This document shows, one piece after another, positions 34,279 through 43,905 of a DNA stretch of 51,296 nucleotides. A program made the translations under genes and the position numbers. Source of the DNA: Tatumella ptyseos ATCC 33301 (GTDB lineage: Bacteria; Pseudomonadota; Gammaproteobacteria; Enterobacterales; Enterobacteriaceae). The notes beneath the pieces were generated by a model, which did no database searches, was not told the DNA's origin, and was given only the letters and a program-made list of their open reading frames with translations. The stretch covers positions 1 to 51,296 of the forward strand of contig NZ_JMPR01000034.1 in assembly GCF_000735525.1 (NCBI RefSeq), in the 5' to 3' direction. Position 1 is the first letter of the stretch, and the number at the start of each line of letters is the position of its first letter.

Positions 34279-34527
34279 ATGCAATGCGGACACATTGTAA
34301 CCTGGCCGGCCGTCTCTGACATCACTGAACCCGATGATCCTGCGGACGGGAATGATTGGAAAGATCACATACCGGATGAATTTGCTCTTTAACAACGGCT
34401 TTTGCCTGCGTCGCTGAAAAGCGAATTTCTGAACGCCCTGAATCGGACTTTTGATCCTGCTTTACAAGTATCGTTGCAGAAGCTTATACCTGGTCTGCCG
34501 GTATTATTTGAAGGTGAGGACGCTTAG
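34279..34527 (+). pseudogene. gene in cro position interrupted by an in-frame TAA
   Basis: From ATG 34279 (GGGAG upstream) the frame encodes 37 residues (MQCGHIVTWP..DEFAL), meets TAA at 34390, then continues in frame for 44 more coding-like residues (QRLLPASLKSEFLNALNRTF..) to TAG 34527. It probably was one 82-aa protein. Alternatively only the 37-aa product is made. Confidence 0.4.
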
Positions 34528-34642
34528 GCTGATAAAGGTAAGTCGCATAATACTTTTATAGCTCTTTGTTATCAGAGGAATTATTTATCCGGCGTGGATT
34601 GTCTTTAAATTCAACAAATCAATAAGTTGGAATTATTTAAGG

Positions 34643-34797
34643 TTGACCCGAACTTCATTTGACGGTAGATATAAGGGCCCGGCGATCACACCCAGAATAT
34701 ACTGAGCGGATCAGCGGGGGATGTCTCCCAAATTCAGCGAATTACCGGGTGCATCAGTTTGCTAATATTATCCACCCCGCGACAGCGGGGTTTTTTT
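34643..34797 (+). ncRNA. candidate small RNA with promoter and terminator
   Basis: A promoter TTGACC (34643-34648), N17, TAGATA (34666-34671) predicts a start near 34678. A strong terminator CCCCGC-GACA-GCGGGG followed by T7 ends at 34797. The ~120-nt transcript has no convincing ORF (14 codons at best) and contains an internal hairpin (GGGGGATGTCTCCC). It may be a phage-derived regulatory RNA or a leftover leader. Confidence 0.45.
34775..34797 (+). terminator. strong intrinsic terminator in prophage remnant
   Basis: CCCCGC (34775-34780), loop GACA, GCGGGG (34785-34790), then seven T. Confidence 0.92.
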
Positions 34798-35144
34798 ATC
34801 TCTGCCATTTCCCTGTTCTGCAAATCTTCCCCCTTTAACCTCTGCCTGATGGAGGGGTCCTCTTGACGAAATAACGGGGGATGAAACTGATTGTGCCCTT
34901 ACAAACCCCTGATGTGATCCGTCAGAGCGGATCTGACTTCCTGGCAGCGACGAAATTACCTTTGCGATGGGGCTGACTGACTGCCGGCAATAATCCGTGG
35001 GTGCGGTGAGGCATATGACAGAAGATGGCAGGGATGAATTCCGGACAGTCAACAGAGGCCATAAAAGCCGGTAACACGATAATCAGGCGATCACTTAAAG
35101 CCCGCAGCATTCACCCATCTTCGTAAGACGAAACCCGACCCCCG

Positions 35145-35171
35145 AAACCACCGCTATGCCGGTGGTTTTTT
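35145..35171 (+). terminator. intrinsic terminator upstream of ogr-like gene
   Basis: AACCACCG (35146-35153) pairs with CGGTGGTT (35160-35167), followed by TTTTTT. Typical of the region before ogr in P2-like phages. The stretch 34798-35144 shows no gene. Confidence 0.85.
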
Positions 35172-35194
35172 ACTTTATAAATAAGGAGATAATG

Positions 35195-35398
35195 ATGATG
35201 CGTTGTCCCGTTTGCCAGCATAATTCGCATACGCGAACCAGCCGTTATCTGACAGAAACGGCAAAAGAAATCTACTACCAGTGCCGGAATATAGAATGTT
35301 CATGCACATTTAAAACCATTGAAAGTCTGGATAAATTGATCACTGCGCCGGATATTTCGACTTCAGCATCGGGTTCACGGCCACCGGGCTATGAATGA
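35195..35398 (+). CDS. Ogr/Delta-like zinc-finger transcription activator
   Basis: 67-aa protein of the P2 Ogr / P4 Delta family, which activates phage late promoters through the RNA polymerase alpha subunit. The zinc ligands are present as CPVC near the N-terminus and CRNIEC about 25 residues later, with the conserved HTRTSRYLTETAKEIYYQC between and CTFKT after. Three ATGs in a row follow AAGGAG; 35195 gives the MMRCP start and best spacing. Short for the family (72-80 aa), with a different C-terminal tail. It is orphaned here, with no late genes nearby. Confidence 0.88.
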   Translation: MMRCPVCQHNSHTRTSRYLTETAKEIYYQCRNIECSCTFKTIESLDKLITAPDISTSASGSRPPGYE

Positions 35399-35788
35399 GG
35401 CGACAGAAAGGAGAAATATCAGCGGTCTTAAATGATACGGTATGGGTGAGATGCGGGAAGAAGAGCGGTTGAGAAAGAGGGAGATTTCGTGGATTCTGAT
35501 GATACTTTCCCGGCCGGGCGGGAGATTATTCCGTCGAACTTTATTTCGATTCTTCTCTGCCCGCAGATGAAAATACAGGAAATGAGAGAAATCATCACAC
35601 GATGGAATGATATTTTCCGTAATGAGATAATAATTGACCTGTTTTTGAAGGATTTTTAGCTTACTTTCCTGTCTAATGTGTTTATTAGTGGTTTTTGCAT
35701 AAACTGTCTTTATTAAAAGCAAGTTTTTAATTATTATCCATGTCGAAATTAGAAGAATCTTAAATTTGTTATTTTTTTTGGGGAAGAT
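35399..35788. other. AT-rich intergenic region
   Basis: No gene supported on either strand. A minus-strand open frame of 115 codons (35375-35722) has no SD and unlikely composition. Confidence 0.4.
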
Positions 35789-35971
35789 ATGTTACAGCTT
35801 AAAGATGTTCATGGTAAGCCATTTATAATCAACAAGTTAAAAGTGATTAAGATTGAAGGTTTCGGTAATAAAACCAGAATTTTCATCGAAGGGCAGCCTT
35901 TGCCAGTGATAACCAATTATAATTTTACTGAACTTTCAGAAATGATGTTAAGCAGTGGCGGAGTTAATTAA
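35789..35971 (+). CDS. small hypothetical protein, 60 aa
   Basis: It starts at ATG 35789 with GGGGAAG upstream. The sequence (MLQLKDVHGKPFIINKLKVIKIEGFG..TRIFIEGQPLPVITNYNFTELSEMM) alternates strands like short FlbD-type flagellar or regulatory proteins, but no family can be claimed. Strongly AT-rich, so probably acquired; single gene. Confidence 0.55.
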   Translation: MLQLKDVHGKPFIINKLKVIKIEGFGNKTRIFIEGQPLPVITNYNFTELSEMMLSSGGVN

Positions 35972-36421
35972 ATTTTTTCTGGTGGAAAAGACACCACCTG
36001 AGAGAGTTAACACAATCCTGTTGTTGTTTACGGGGTGAAAAATCTTTGACCGGTTAACACCGGTGTACGGCTTATATTTCTTTTTTCTGAAGCAGGAATA
36101 CTGTCTGCAATTGTTCAGGTATTAACGGATGACTGCCTGAACATTCACTATCAAATTCTTCCGGTAGTTATTCTACGGATTAAGTATAAAGCCCCTTCCG
36201 GTGGTCGAAATGCGATCATCCGGCATTATCTTTCTGCAACCCATGAGTTCCTCCTGAAGACAAATCCATGGAGTATCAGTACATAGAGTGTGTTCATTTA
36301 GCAGCTCAACCATTCAGGCGGATCTTAATATTTACGATAAAGACAGGGGGTAATTCAGGAAACTCCTGCCGTGAATATACACGACAGGAGGTGGCAGTAT
36401 TACATCATTAAGCTGTGCCGA
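35972..36421. other. intergenic region downstream of proX
   Basis: About 450 bp. No gene, convincing terminator or repeat seen. Confidence 0.4.
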
Positions 36422-37417
36422 TTAATGATCAGCCGCTTTTTCTGCTGCAGCAATCCAGGAGTTAAACTCTGTCTGGTGTGCTTTAATCCATCCATCAACC
36501 TGCGCGGACACATCCGCACTGGAACTTTCACCATTATGCATGCTCATATTCTGCTGACTGATATCCTGTAAGGGGATTTTCATCAGGCTGAAGAGTTTCT
36601 TCGCAGCCGGATTTTTATCTGCCCAGGCTTTATTGACCAGAATATTTTCAACGTTTACATTGAATCCGTAGTTTTTGCCATTCGGCAGACGGGTATCTGT
36701 ATTTGGCTGGCCGGCAGGGGCGGCAGAGAAGGGTACTGTCAGCCAGACGACATCTTTACCAGGTTTCAGAATATAACTCACCCAGTATGGCGTCCAGGTA
36801 TAATACAGGATAGGTTTCCCGGCTTTATAGCGTGAAATAACGTTAGCAATCATCGCCGAATAGCTGCCCTGATCCTGTTCTACCGTATTGCTCAGGCCAT
36901 AGGCTTTGATCTGGGCATCAATCACTTTGCCGCAAGACCATCCTGCCTCACAACCGGTCAGCGAGGCTTTACCGTCACCGGTATCATCAAACAAGCGGGC
37001 AATTTTAGGATCTTTTAATTGCGAGATATCGGTGATGTGATATTTTTCTGCCGTTTTCTTATCAATCAGATATCCCTGGGCTGCGCCGGTAATATAAGGA
37101 CCTGCACGGAAAAAGCTTTTGTCTCCTCCGGCGGAGTTATACATATCAGACTGCAACGGCTCCCAGTCGACGGTCAGGAAAGTCGCATCACCTCTGGCCA
37201 CAGAGGCATAAGCAACACTATAGTCCACTTCCTGAGTGGGCTTAACATCATAGCCTAGTTTAGCTAGCGCGCGATTAGCTAACTCAGTCTGGAATGACTC
37301 TTCTGCCAGCGGACTTTTTACCGCCTGAACGGAAATGCCTTTACCCGGAAGATCCTGTGCAGTTGCGGTTCCGCATAGAGAGAAAATTAATGCAGGGAGA
37401 ATTATTTTTTTATTCAC
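36422..37417 (-). CDS. proX: glycine betaine/proline-betaine-binding protein ProX
   Basis: 331-aa periplasmic binding protein, same length and sequence pattern as E. coli ProX. The signal peptide is residues 1-20 (cut ATA-QD). The three tryptophans of the betaine-binding cage are W85, W160 and W208, exactly the E. coli mature W65, W140 and W188 plus 20. A disulphide-forming pair C156/C162 is conserved. It should deliver glycine betaine to a ProVW transporter under osmotic stress, but no proV or proW is adjacent. GTG 37417 is the start, with AGGAG six bases upstream. Confidence 0.95.
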   Translation of the reverse strand: MNKKIILPALIFSLCGTATAQDLPGKGISVQAVKSPLAEESFQTELANRALAKLGYDVKPTQEVDYSVAYASVARGDATFLTVDWEPLQSDMYNSAGGDKSFFRAGPYITGAAQGYLIDKKTAEKYHITDISQLKDPKIARLFDDTGDGKASLTGCEAGWSCGKVIDAQIKAYGLSNTVEQDQGSYSAMIANVISRYKAGKPILYYTWTPYWVSYILKPGKDVVWLTVPFSAAPAGQPNTDTRLPNGKNYGFNVNVENILVNKAWADKNPAAKKLFSLMKIPLQDISQQNMSMHNGESSSADVSAQVDGWIKAHQTEFNSWIAAAEKAADH

Positions 37418-38063
37418 ATGTGGCTCCTGTTGTTCTGATCTTTTTTACGCTAACAATCCCTGGCGCGGAAATCAAATTTAATTACCGATGGACTATAATG
37501 CCGATAAATATTCTATTTTCTGTGGGAAATACATGATATCCGCCAGCGTGACGGAATATATAAATCCTCTGCGGCACGATGAATAATTTCGTGTAAAATT
37601 CCTCTGCTTATTGTCACCTGCTAAAGTATTGCAGCCAGGAATATCGTTTGAATATCATACGGGCTATATCCTGTTATTTTTACATCAAACAGGGCGCAAT
37701 TTTCTCCGGAAAACGCGTAGCGGCGGGGGATGTAGTGGAATAGGTGTCATTACAGTTCGGGGGATATTTCTGGCATATTTTCCGGAATTGAAGTTTATCC
37801 ATTGCGTGGGAAATATCACCGGCATGTCAGGAGCGAATAACCTATATGGGGAAAGGCTTACGCCTTGAAATGTGCTGAATTATGCCAGGTGACTAATATC
37901 TGGCAGAATAATACTGCAAAGAGATGGCAAGCAACGGGTGTATTATTCTGCGGATCAATAAATACAGCAGAGCATGCTGCCTGTATCTGTAAATTCGCAG
38001 GCGATTTATGTTGCTATAAGGGGAGCAGACAGAGGGGTGGTGGCAGGATGGCACGACACAGGG
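37418..38063. other. intergenic region upstream of proX
   Basis: About 650 bp. Open frames on the plus strand lack SD and family resemblance. It must contain the proX promoter, which I cannot place. Confidence 0.4.
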
Positions 38064-38168
38064 TTATCCCCAAATCATGGCAGCCCAGCGCAACATCAGC
38101 AGACCCAGGCAGATGAAGACCAAAACCAGTACCATTTTTCCGTATTTTTTACTTCGGTTATTTGCCAT
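38064..38168 (-). CDS. 34-aa single-pass membrane protein
   Basis: Starts at ATG 38168. A basic N-terminus (MANNRSKKYGK) is followed by one hydrophobic helix (MVLVLVFICLGLLMLRWAAM) and a short end. A GAG lies four bases upstream and the reading is typical of enterobacterial small membrane proteins (YmiA/DUF2633-like size). Function unknown. Confidence 0.6.
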   Translation of the reverse strand: MANNRSKKYGKMVLVLVFICLGLLMLRWAAMIWG

Positions 38169-38290
38169 GCAGCTCAATCCCCGGCGGTCAGTTTTATACT
38201 GATATTTACAGTAGCAGAAGCGCCTTTAACAGACAATCAACAGAGTACAGGGGGAATGCATTCCCCCCGTGTTTTAATACTGCTGATCAC

Positions 38291-38614
38291 TCAGAGTTCA
38301 TTTTTGATCAGGAACTCTTCCCAGCTCATTCCCAGAGCCTCAGCATGACTTTTCAGATAATTCTCAATCGCCGTTGCAGCCACTTCTTTATCCGGCTCGG
38401 CAAGCTGGATCGAAAAAATCATCCCATCCAGTTTTTTCTGACGCAGAAATGCGGCGTATATACGTTCGGCCTGTAGTGCACGATAAGCTTCAGGCTCCAT
38501 ACCCGCTTGTTTTGCTTCTTCTTCTGTTATTTCGTTCAGGGCCTGATTAAAATCAGGATGCGCCGAGAAAAACATATCTCGGGCAATCACATAATACTGT
38601 TCGGGCGTTTTCAT
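38291..38614 (-). CDS. DUF6388 family protein
   Basis: 107-aa acidic helical protein (MKTPEQYYVIARDMFFSAHPDFNQALNEITEEEAKQ.., AERIYAAFLRQKKLDGMIFSIQLAEPD..). It resembles DUF6388 proteins of enterobacteria and pseudomonads, of unknown function. ATG 38614 follows AAGAAG; the longer open frame adds 8 unsupported residues. Soluble, single gene. Confidence 0.75.
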   Translation of the reverse strand: MKTPEQYYVIARDMFFSAHPDFNQALNEITEEEAKQAGMEPEAYRALQAERIYAAFLRQKKLDGMIFSIQLAEPDKEVAATAIENYLKSHAEALGMSWEEFLIKNEL

Positions 38615-38798
38615 AGCATTCTTCTTATCAACCAACATAGCGTAATTGTATCTGCTCCGCAGACTAATGTCAGGGCAAACTGTGGTAACCTGGCGGGATT
38701 TACTGCGGGATATTTGCTCCTCAGGGGCTGCAATAGCATGAGGACTCTATATAATGTCCGGGGAACAGGTTCCGGTGACGGGTTAACAGAGAAAGTAT

Positions 38799-39272
38799 AT
38801 GAAAAGATGGATGTTATTACCTTTGCTGGCATTAGCTGGCTGTGCGCAGATTGATAATTACCCGCAGGCCGCTAAAGTTCCGGCTCCGGCCGGGATGGCT
38901 GGAGTCTGGCAGAGTGACGGACCACAATCAGCGCTGGTCAGCCCTCAGGCGATGGCTTCTTTACTCATCAGTCCGCAAGGGGATACCCTGGATTGCCGCC
39001 AGTGGCAGCGGGTCATTGCCAAGCCAGGAAAGTTGTCTCAGATTGATGATGAACTGGTGAATATTAATCGCCAGTTACGGGTCATGTCAGTCACGGTGGA
39101 AAACGGGGTAATGCACTACGATGGCCTGACGCTGAAAAAAGTCAGTCAGCCGACCGAAGAGTGCCGCAAAGCCTTGTCCGAGTCCAGGGATCACCCGCAG
39201 CAACAGGTTATTCAGGATATTCAGCCAGCCCTCATGCAAAATCACTTTGCGGATGGCAGTACGGCGGGTTGA
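38799..39272 (+). CDS. yedD: lipoprotein YedD
   Basis: 157-aa outer-membrane-type lipoprotein with lipobox LALAGC (Cys15). The body matches E. coli YedD: NYPQAAKVPAPAGMAGVWQSDGPQSALVSPQAM, GDTLDCRQWQRVIAKPGKL and PTEECRKAL. It is about 20 residues longer at the C-terminus than the E. coli protein (137 aa). It is anchored in the envelope; molecular role unknown. Confidence 0.92.
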   Translation: MKRWMLLPLLALAGCAQIDNYPQAAKVPAPAGMAGVWQSDGPQSALVSPQAMASLLISPQGDTLDCRQWQRVIAKPGKLSQIDDELVNINRQLRVMSVTVENGVMHYDGLTLKKVSQPTEECRKALSESRDHPQQQVIQDIQPALMQNHFADGSTAG

Positions 39273-39513
39273 ATGATGTGACCTGCCTGATCCCAATGGC
39301 AGGTCAGTTAAACCAATACGTTCACCCGGACACCCCTCTCACGCTTCGCGGTGACACCCCCGCGCAGATCCCGGGTTCCCATGCTATGTCCGGATATCTC
39401 TCTGCAGGCATCACCACGGCAAGATGAACACTGCGGGCCGAATAGACATAAGCCTTGCAGGGATGACCGTGTGACGCCGCCTGAAACGATTGGCCGGGAG
39501 AACCACTACCGTT

Positions 39514-39539
39514 CTGCGGCCCGATCTGCCGGGCCACAG
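39514..39539 (-). terminator. hairpin downstream of putA
   Basis: CTGCGGCCCG (39514-39523) pairs with CGGGCCACAG (39530-39539) with one mismatch. No T-run; possible Rho-assisted terminator. Confidence 0.4.
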
Positions 39540-39546
39540 ACAGGCA

Positions 39547-42500
39547 TCAGCCGATGGTCATCAGGCTGGCGTTACCTCCGGCCGCCGCCGTATTAACGCT
39601 CACCGAACGTTCAATCAGCAACCGTTCGCTTAACAGAGAAGTCTCTCCGCGTGCAAACCCCTGCACTGATACGATAGGGCCGTTACGTAACGCGACCTGA
39701 CGACATAGCAGACTCAACTGGTCAGCATCTCCATGGAAAATGACCGCGTCATAATTATCATCGATTGCTGATGAACTGAGGTCCACCTGTCGCTGTACCT
39801 CTGCCGGTAAAGAACCAAGCCACTGACGGTGATTTTCATCGTCAGGCCAAAGAACCCGGCAGCCGGTACAGAGGGCCAGAGCCAGCTGACACAGTGCATC
39901 TTCAGAGGTATCCGCCAGACACAAGACCCGCTCCCGGGGGAGCAGGGTATAGCTGTTACGTTCTCCGGTCGGACCGGTTAATATTTTGACGCGCTGGCTC
40001 TGATTCTCTTCCGCAAAACGGCGACACTGTTCCGTCAGACGTGTGTTTTCCAGGGTCTGAGCGTATGAGCTCAGTGCGACAAACGGTTCCGGCAGAGTCA
40101 TATCCGAATCAGGCAGCAGCGAGGGTATCTGTGACAGCGTCACTTTTATGGCGTCATTCGGTCGTGAGGATAGTAACCGGTACAGGTACAGAGGGCCGCC
40201 GGCTTTCGGACCGGTACCGGAGAGGCCTTCACCGCCGAACGGTTGCACACCAACGACGGCACCCACCATATTACGGTTAACATAGAGGTTACCGGCATGG
40301 ATCCCGCCAGTGACCTGGTGGATAGTCTCGTCAATACGGGTGTGAACCCCAAAGGTCAGTCCGTAGCCGGAACTGTTAATGCTTTCCAGCACTTTCGCCA
40401 GGCCGTTACGGGGATAGCGCACCACATGTAATACCGGGCCGAAAATCTCCTGCTTCAGGTCAGCAGGCGAATCGATTTCTATTAAGGCCGGGATAACGAA
40501 ATGTCCCTGGCTCAGGCGGGCCGCTTTCTCGCCCTCCGGGTGGGTAATACGCGAAACGCTAAAGCCTTTCTCCGCCATCGCGGAGATGTGCTCCTCAATC
40601 ATCCTGCGGGCATCATCGTCGATCACCGGGCCGATATCCGTGGACAGATATTCCGGATTCCCGATCCGGTACTCTGCCATCGCGCCACGCAGCATCGTCA
40701 GGGTATGGTCAGCCACATCCTCCTGAAGACACAGCAGTCGCAGTGCGGAGCAACGCTGGCCGGCACTGTCGAAGGCGGAAGCTACCACATCAAGCACCAC
40801 CTGTTCTGTCAGTGCCGAAGAGTCGACTACCATAGCATTCATTCCGCCGGTTTCAGCAATCAGTGGCACCGGCTGACCTGACGGGTCAAGACGCCCGGCA
40901 AGATTACGTTGCAACAATGCTGCCACAGCAGTAGAGCCGGTGAAGATCACCCCACGGATCGCTTGATCTGCAACCAGTTGTGCGCCGACACTCTCTCCGG
41001 CCCCCGGTAATAACTGCAGTACACCGCGCGGAACCCCGGCCTCGTGCAGGATCCGCACAGCCTCCATGGCAATCAATGGCGTCTGTTCGGCAGGTTTTGC
41101 CAGTACAGCATTACCGGCGGCGAGCGCGGCGGCGATCTGCCCGGTAAAAATGGCCAGCGGGAAGTTCCACGGACTGATACAGACCACCGTACCCAGCGGG
41201 CGGTGCGTTTCATTATCAAAATTCTCGCGTACAGCAGCAGCGTAATAGCGCAGGAAGTCCACCGCTTCGCGAATTTCGGCAATCGCGTTCGGGTAAGACT
41301 TTCCGGCTTCACGGATCAGCAGTCCCATCAGGATTTGCATCTGTCCTTCCATACGGACGGCAGCATCCTCCAGGATCGCCGCTCTTTCCTGCGGCGGAGT
41401 GGCAAACCAGATAGAGGAGGCCCGGGTACTGGCCGCAATCGCTGCAGTAACTTCCTGTGAGGTTGCCTCACGTACGCTACCTACGACATCCCGGGGGGCA
41501 GCCGGGTTGACGACCGGCAGCACAGGGTGTTCTCCGGAGCCCGGCGGCGCATCGATCAGTGGCTCAGCCAGCCAGTGGCGGGAGGCGCTGTTGAGTAAGG
41601 CACTGGATAACGAGGCCAGCCGGTGTTCGTTCGCCAGATCCAGACCTTCTGAGTTCTTACGTGTGTCACCGTATAAATCCCGGGGTAACGGGATTTTCGG
41701 ATGAGGCAGACCTGCGACACCTTCTTCTGCGGCCAGCGTATCGGTAGCAAGTACCGGGTCAATAATCAAATCCTCCAGCGACAGGCTCTTATCGGCAATA
41801 CGGTTAACAAACGAAGTGTTTGCCCCGTTTTCCAGTAACCGGCGTACCAGATAGGCCAGCAGTGTTTCATGTGTTCCGACCGGGGCATAAATACGGCAGG
41901 GGCGATTCAGTTTGCCTTCTGACAACGGACCGACGACCTGTTCGTATAACGGCTCGCCCATCCCATGCAAACACTGGAATTCATACTGACCGGGATAATA
42001 GTTATTCCCGGCTAACTGATAGATAGCCGCCAGACTCTGGGCATTATGGGTCGCGAATTGCGGGTAAATCAGATTCGGGACAGACAGCAATTTGCGGGCA
42101 CAGGCCAGGTAGGAGACATCGGTATAGACTTTACGGGTATAGACCGGATAACCTTCCAGCCCCTCAGTCTGAGCACGTTTAATTTCGCTATCCCAATATG
42201 CCCCTTTGACCAGACGGATCATCAGTCGGCGGTGGCTGCGACGGGCAAGATCAATCAGTGAATCCACCACAAACGGGCAACGTTTCTGATAGGCCTGGAT
42301 AACGAAACCAATGCCATTCCATCCTTCCAGTGCGGGCTCGAAACAGAGTTTTTCCAGCAAATCGAGTGACAGTTCCAGCCGGTCAGCTTCTTCTGCATCA
42401 ATATTAATACCGATATCGTATTCACGGGCCAGCAACGTCAGTGATTTCAGCACCGGATACAGCTCATCCATGACACGGTCATACTGTGCGCGCTGGTAAC

Positions 42501-43500
42501 GCGGGTGCAGGGCTGAAAGCTTGATAGAAATTCCCGGACCTTCATAAATCCCGCGGCCATTTGAGGCTTTACCGATGGCATGGATCGCCTGCTGATAAGA
42601 AAGCAGATAAGCCTCGGCGTCTTTACGGGTCAGAGCCGCTTCACCCAGCATGTCATAAGAGTAACGGAAGCCTTTATCTTCAAGACGCCGTGCATTAGCC
42701 AGAGCTTCAGAGATAGTCTCACCGGTGACGAACTGTTCACCCATCAGACGCATTGCCATATCCACCCCTTTGCGGATCACCGGTTCACCGCTTTTACTGA
42801 TAATACGGTTTAGTGATCGTGACAGGCTGGCTTCGTTATGGGTAGCGACCAGTTTTCCGGTGACCAGTAGCCCCCAGGTAGCGGCATTGACAAATAACGA
42901 GGCGCTGCGCCCGAGATGTGATTGCCAGTTACCGTGGCTGATTTTGTCGCGGATCAGTGCATCCCGGGTGGGTTTATCGGGGATCCTTAATAGCGCCTCA
43001 GCGAGACACATCAGTGCGACACCCTCCTGAGAAGACAAAGAGAACTCCTGCAACAGCCCCTGAACCATCCCGGCACGGCCGCCGCTGGATTTTTGCTGGC
43101 GAAGGTTTTCGGCGAGCTTATGTGCCAGCTGATGGGTTTTTTCTGACAGCGCTGGTGTCAGGCGTGCCTGTTCCAGGATCATCGGGACTGCATCGGTTTC
43201 CGGCCTGCGCCATGCAGCAGTGATCGCTGCACGGATCACTGACTGAGGGAGTACCTGTTCGGCAAAATCCAGGAAAGGTTGCACCGGTTCGTTTTTCTCC
43301 GTGGTTTTATCCGGTTCATTACCGGTGCCGGAGAGTTCAGAAAAGAACGGGGTCTGGCCGGATTCTATCGCTTCCAGCAGGTTGAATATGGCCTGACGGA
43401 TCAGCCAGTGTGGCGTCCGGTCTATTTTACTCGCGGCTTTTTTCAGACGTTCCCGTGTTTCTTCATCCAGTTTAACACCCATCGTGGTGGTCGTTGCCAT
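39547..43500 (-). CDS. putA: bifunctional PutA: proline dehydrogenase / P5C dehydrogenase / repressor
   Basis: 1317-aa trifunctional PutA, full length for enterobacteria. Residues 1-~48 form the ribbon-helix-helix repressor domain (MGVKLDEETRERLKKAASKIDRTPHWLIRQAIF). The FAD proline dehydrogenase barrel spans about 260-610 (GRGIYEGPGISIKLSALHPRY; DAEEADRLELSLDL; RLVKGAYWD). The aldehyde dehydrogenase spans about 650-1110 (NFPLAIFTGQIAAALAAGNAVLAKPAEQTPL; catalytic Cys in SAGQRCSALRL), then the C-terminal domain. It oxidises proline to glutamate at the inner membrane and represses put genes when proline is absent. GGAG precedes ATG 43500. Divergent from putP. Confidence 0.97.
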   Translation of the reverse strand: MATTTTMGVKLDEETRERLKKAASKIDRTPHWLIRQAIFNLLEAIESGQTPFFSELSGTGNEPDKTTEKNEPVQPFLDFAEQVLPQSVIRAAITAAWRRPETDAVPMILEQARLTPALSEKTHQLAHKLAENLRQQKSSGGRAGMVQGLLQEFSLSSQEGVALMCLAEALLRIPDKPTRDALIRDKISHGNWQSHLGRSASLFVNAATWGLLVTGKLVATHNEASLSRSLNRIISKSGEPVIRKGVDMAMRLMGEQFVTGETISEALANARRLEDKGFRYSYDMLGEAALTRKDAEAYLLSYQQAIHAIGKASNGRGIYEGPGISIKLSALHPRYQRAQYDRVMDELYPVLKSLTLLAREYDIGINIDAEEADRLELSLDLLEKLCFEPALEGWNGIGFVIQAYQKRCPFVVDSLIDLARRSHRRLMIRLVKGAYWDSEIKRAQTEGLEGYPVYTRKVYTDVSYLACARKLLSVPNLIYPQFATHNAQSLAAIYQLAGNNYYPGQYEFQCLHGMGEPLYEQVVGPLSEGKLNRPCRIYAPVGTHETLLAYLVRRLLENGANTSFVNRIADKSLSLEDLIIDPVLATDTLAAEEGVAGLPHPKIPLPRDLYGDTRKNSEGLDLANEHRLASLSSALLNSASRHWLAEPLIDAPPGSGEHPVLPVVNPAAPRDVVGSVREATSQEVTAAIAASTRASSIWFATPPQERAAILEDAAVRMEGQMQILMGLLIREAGKSYPNAIAEIREAVDFLRYYAAAVRENFDNETHRPLGTVVCISPWNFPLAIFTGQIAAALAAGNAVLAKPAEQTPLIAMEAVRILHEAGVPRGVLQLLPGAGESVGAQLVADQAIRGVIFTGSTAVAALLQRNLAGRLDPSGQPVPLIAETGGMNAMVVDSSALTEQVVLDVVASAFDSAGQRCSALRLLCLQEDVADHTLTMLRGAMAEYRIGNPEYLSTDIGPVIDDDARRMIEEHISAMAEKGFSVSRITHPEGEKAARLSQGHFVIPALIEIDSPADLKQEIFGPVLHVVRYPRNGLAKVLESINSSGYGLTFGVHTRIDETIHQVTGGIHAGNLYVNRNMVGAVVGVQPFGGEGLSGTGPKAGGPLYLYRLLSSRPNDAIKVTLSQIPSLLPDSDMTLPEPFVALSSYAQTLENTRLTEQCRRFAEENQSQRVKILTGPTGERNSYTLLPRERVLCLADTSEDALCQLALALCTGCRVLWPDDENHRQWLGSLPAEVQRQVDLSSSAIDDNYDAVIFHGDADQLSLLCRQVALRNGPIVSVQGFARGETSLLSERLLIERSVSVNTAAAGGNASLMTIG

Positions 43501-43530
43501 ACAGTTCTCCGTCAGTGATTAACAGGCAAG

Positions 43531-43570
43531 GTTGCACCTCAATATCACCCATGTTGCAACCTGTTGCAAC
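43531..43570. promoter_or_regulatory. PutA operators (GTTGCA repeats) in put control region
   Basis: GTTGCA occurs at 43531-43536, 43553-43558 and 43563-43568, the last two as GTTGCAAC. GTTGCA is the known DNA target of PutA's ribbon-helix-helix domain. All three cluster within 70 bp of the putA start. None is evident near the putP start in the remaining ~330 bp. Confidence 0.8.
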
Positions 43571-43905
43571 TATGAAAAACTTATGAAACTAAAAAGTGTT
43601 ACCCGGCGCAACTCTGGCATAGCTCCGGAAAGAGATTTTGAATTATTTGCGACATATTTCCCCATAATTATTCACCCTGTGGCATGCCGGATGCATAAAA
43701 TACGGGTGGAAAACATGATCCGTCGCAGGTTGTTGAAAAAAAGAGGATGCATCAAGGGATTTTAAATGTTACTTCACTGTTAAAATCAGGGCGAAGAAAA
43801 AACAGGCGTAATGAACGGTTTCTGTGCGTGTAATGGACCTGCATATGACTTTTACGTGCTATTCAGCAGGAATTAGCCTGATAATAATAGAAAATGGAGA
43901 TAAAC

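Larger units (their letters stand above)
32935..35398. mobile_element. remnant of a P2-like prophage (regulatory genes only)
   Basis: A CI/LexA-type repressor, a divergent promoter with operator half-sites, a broken gene in the cro position, and an Ogr/Delta zinc-finger activator lie together. No integrase, replication, head or tail gene is present. Ogr belongs to P2-like phages. Boundaries are approximate and no att repeat was found. Confidence 0.5.
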
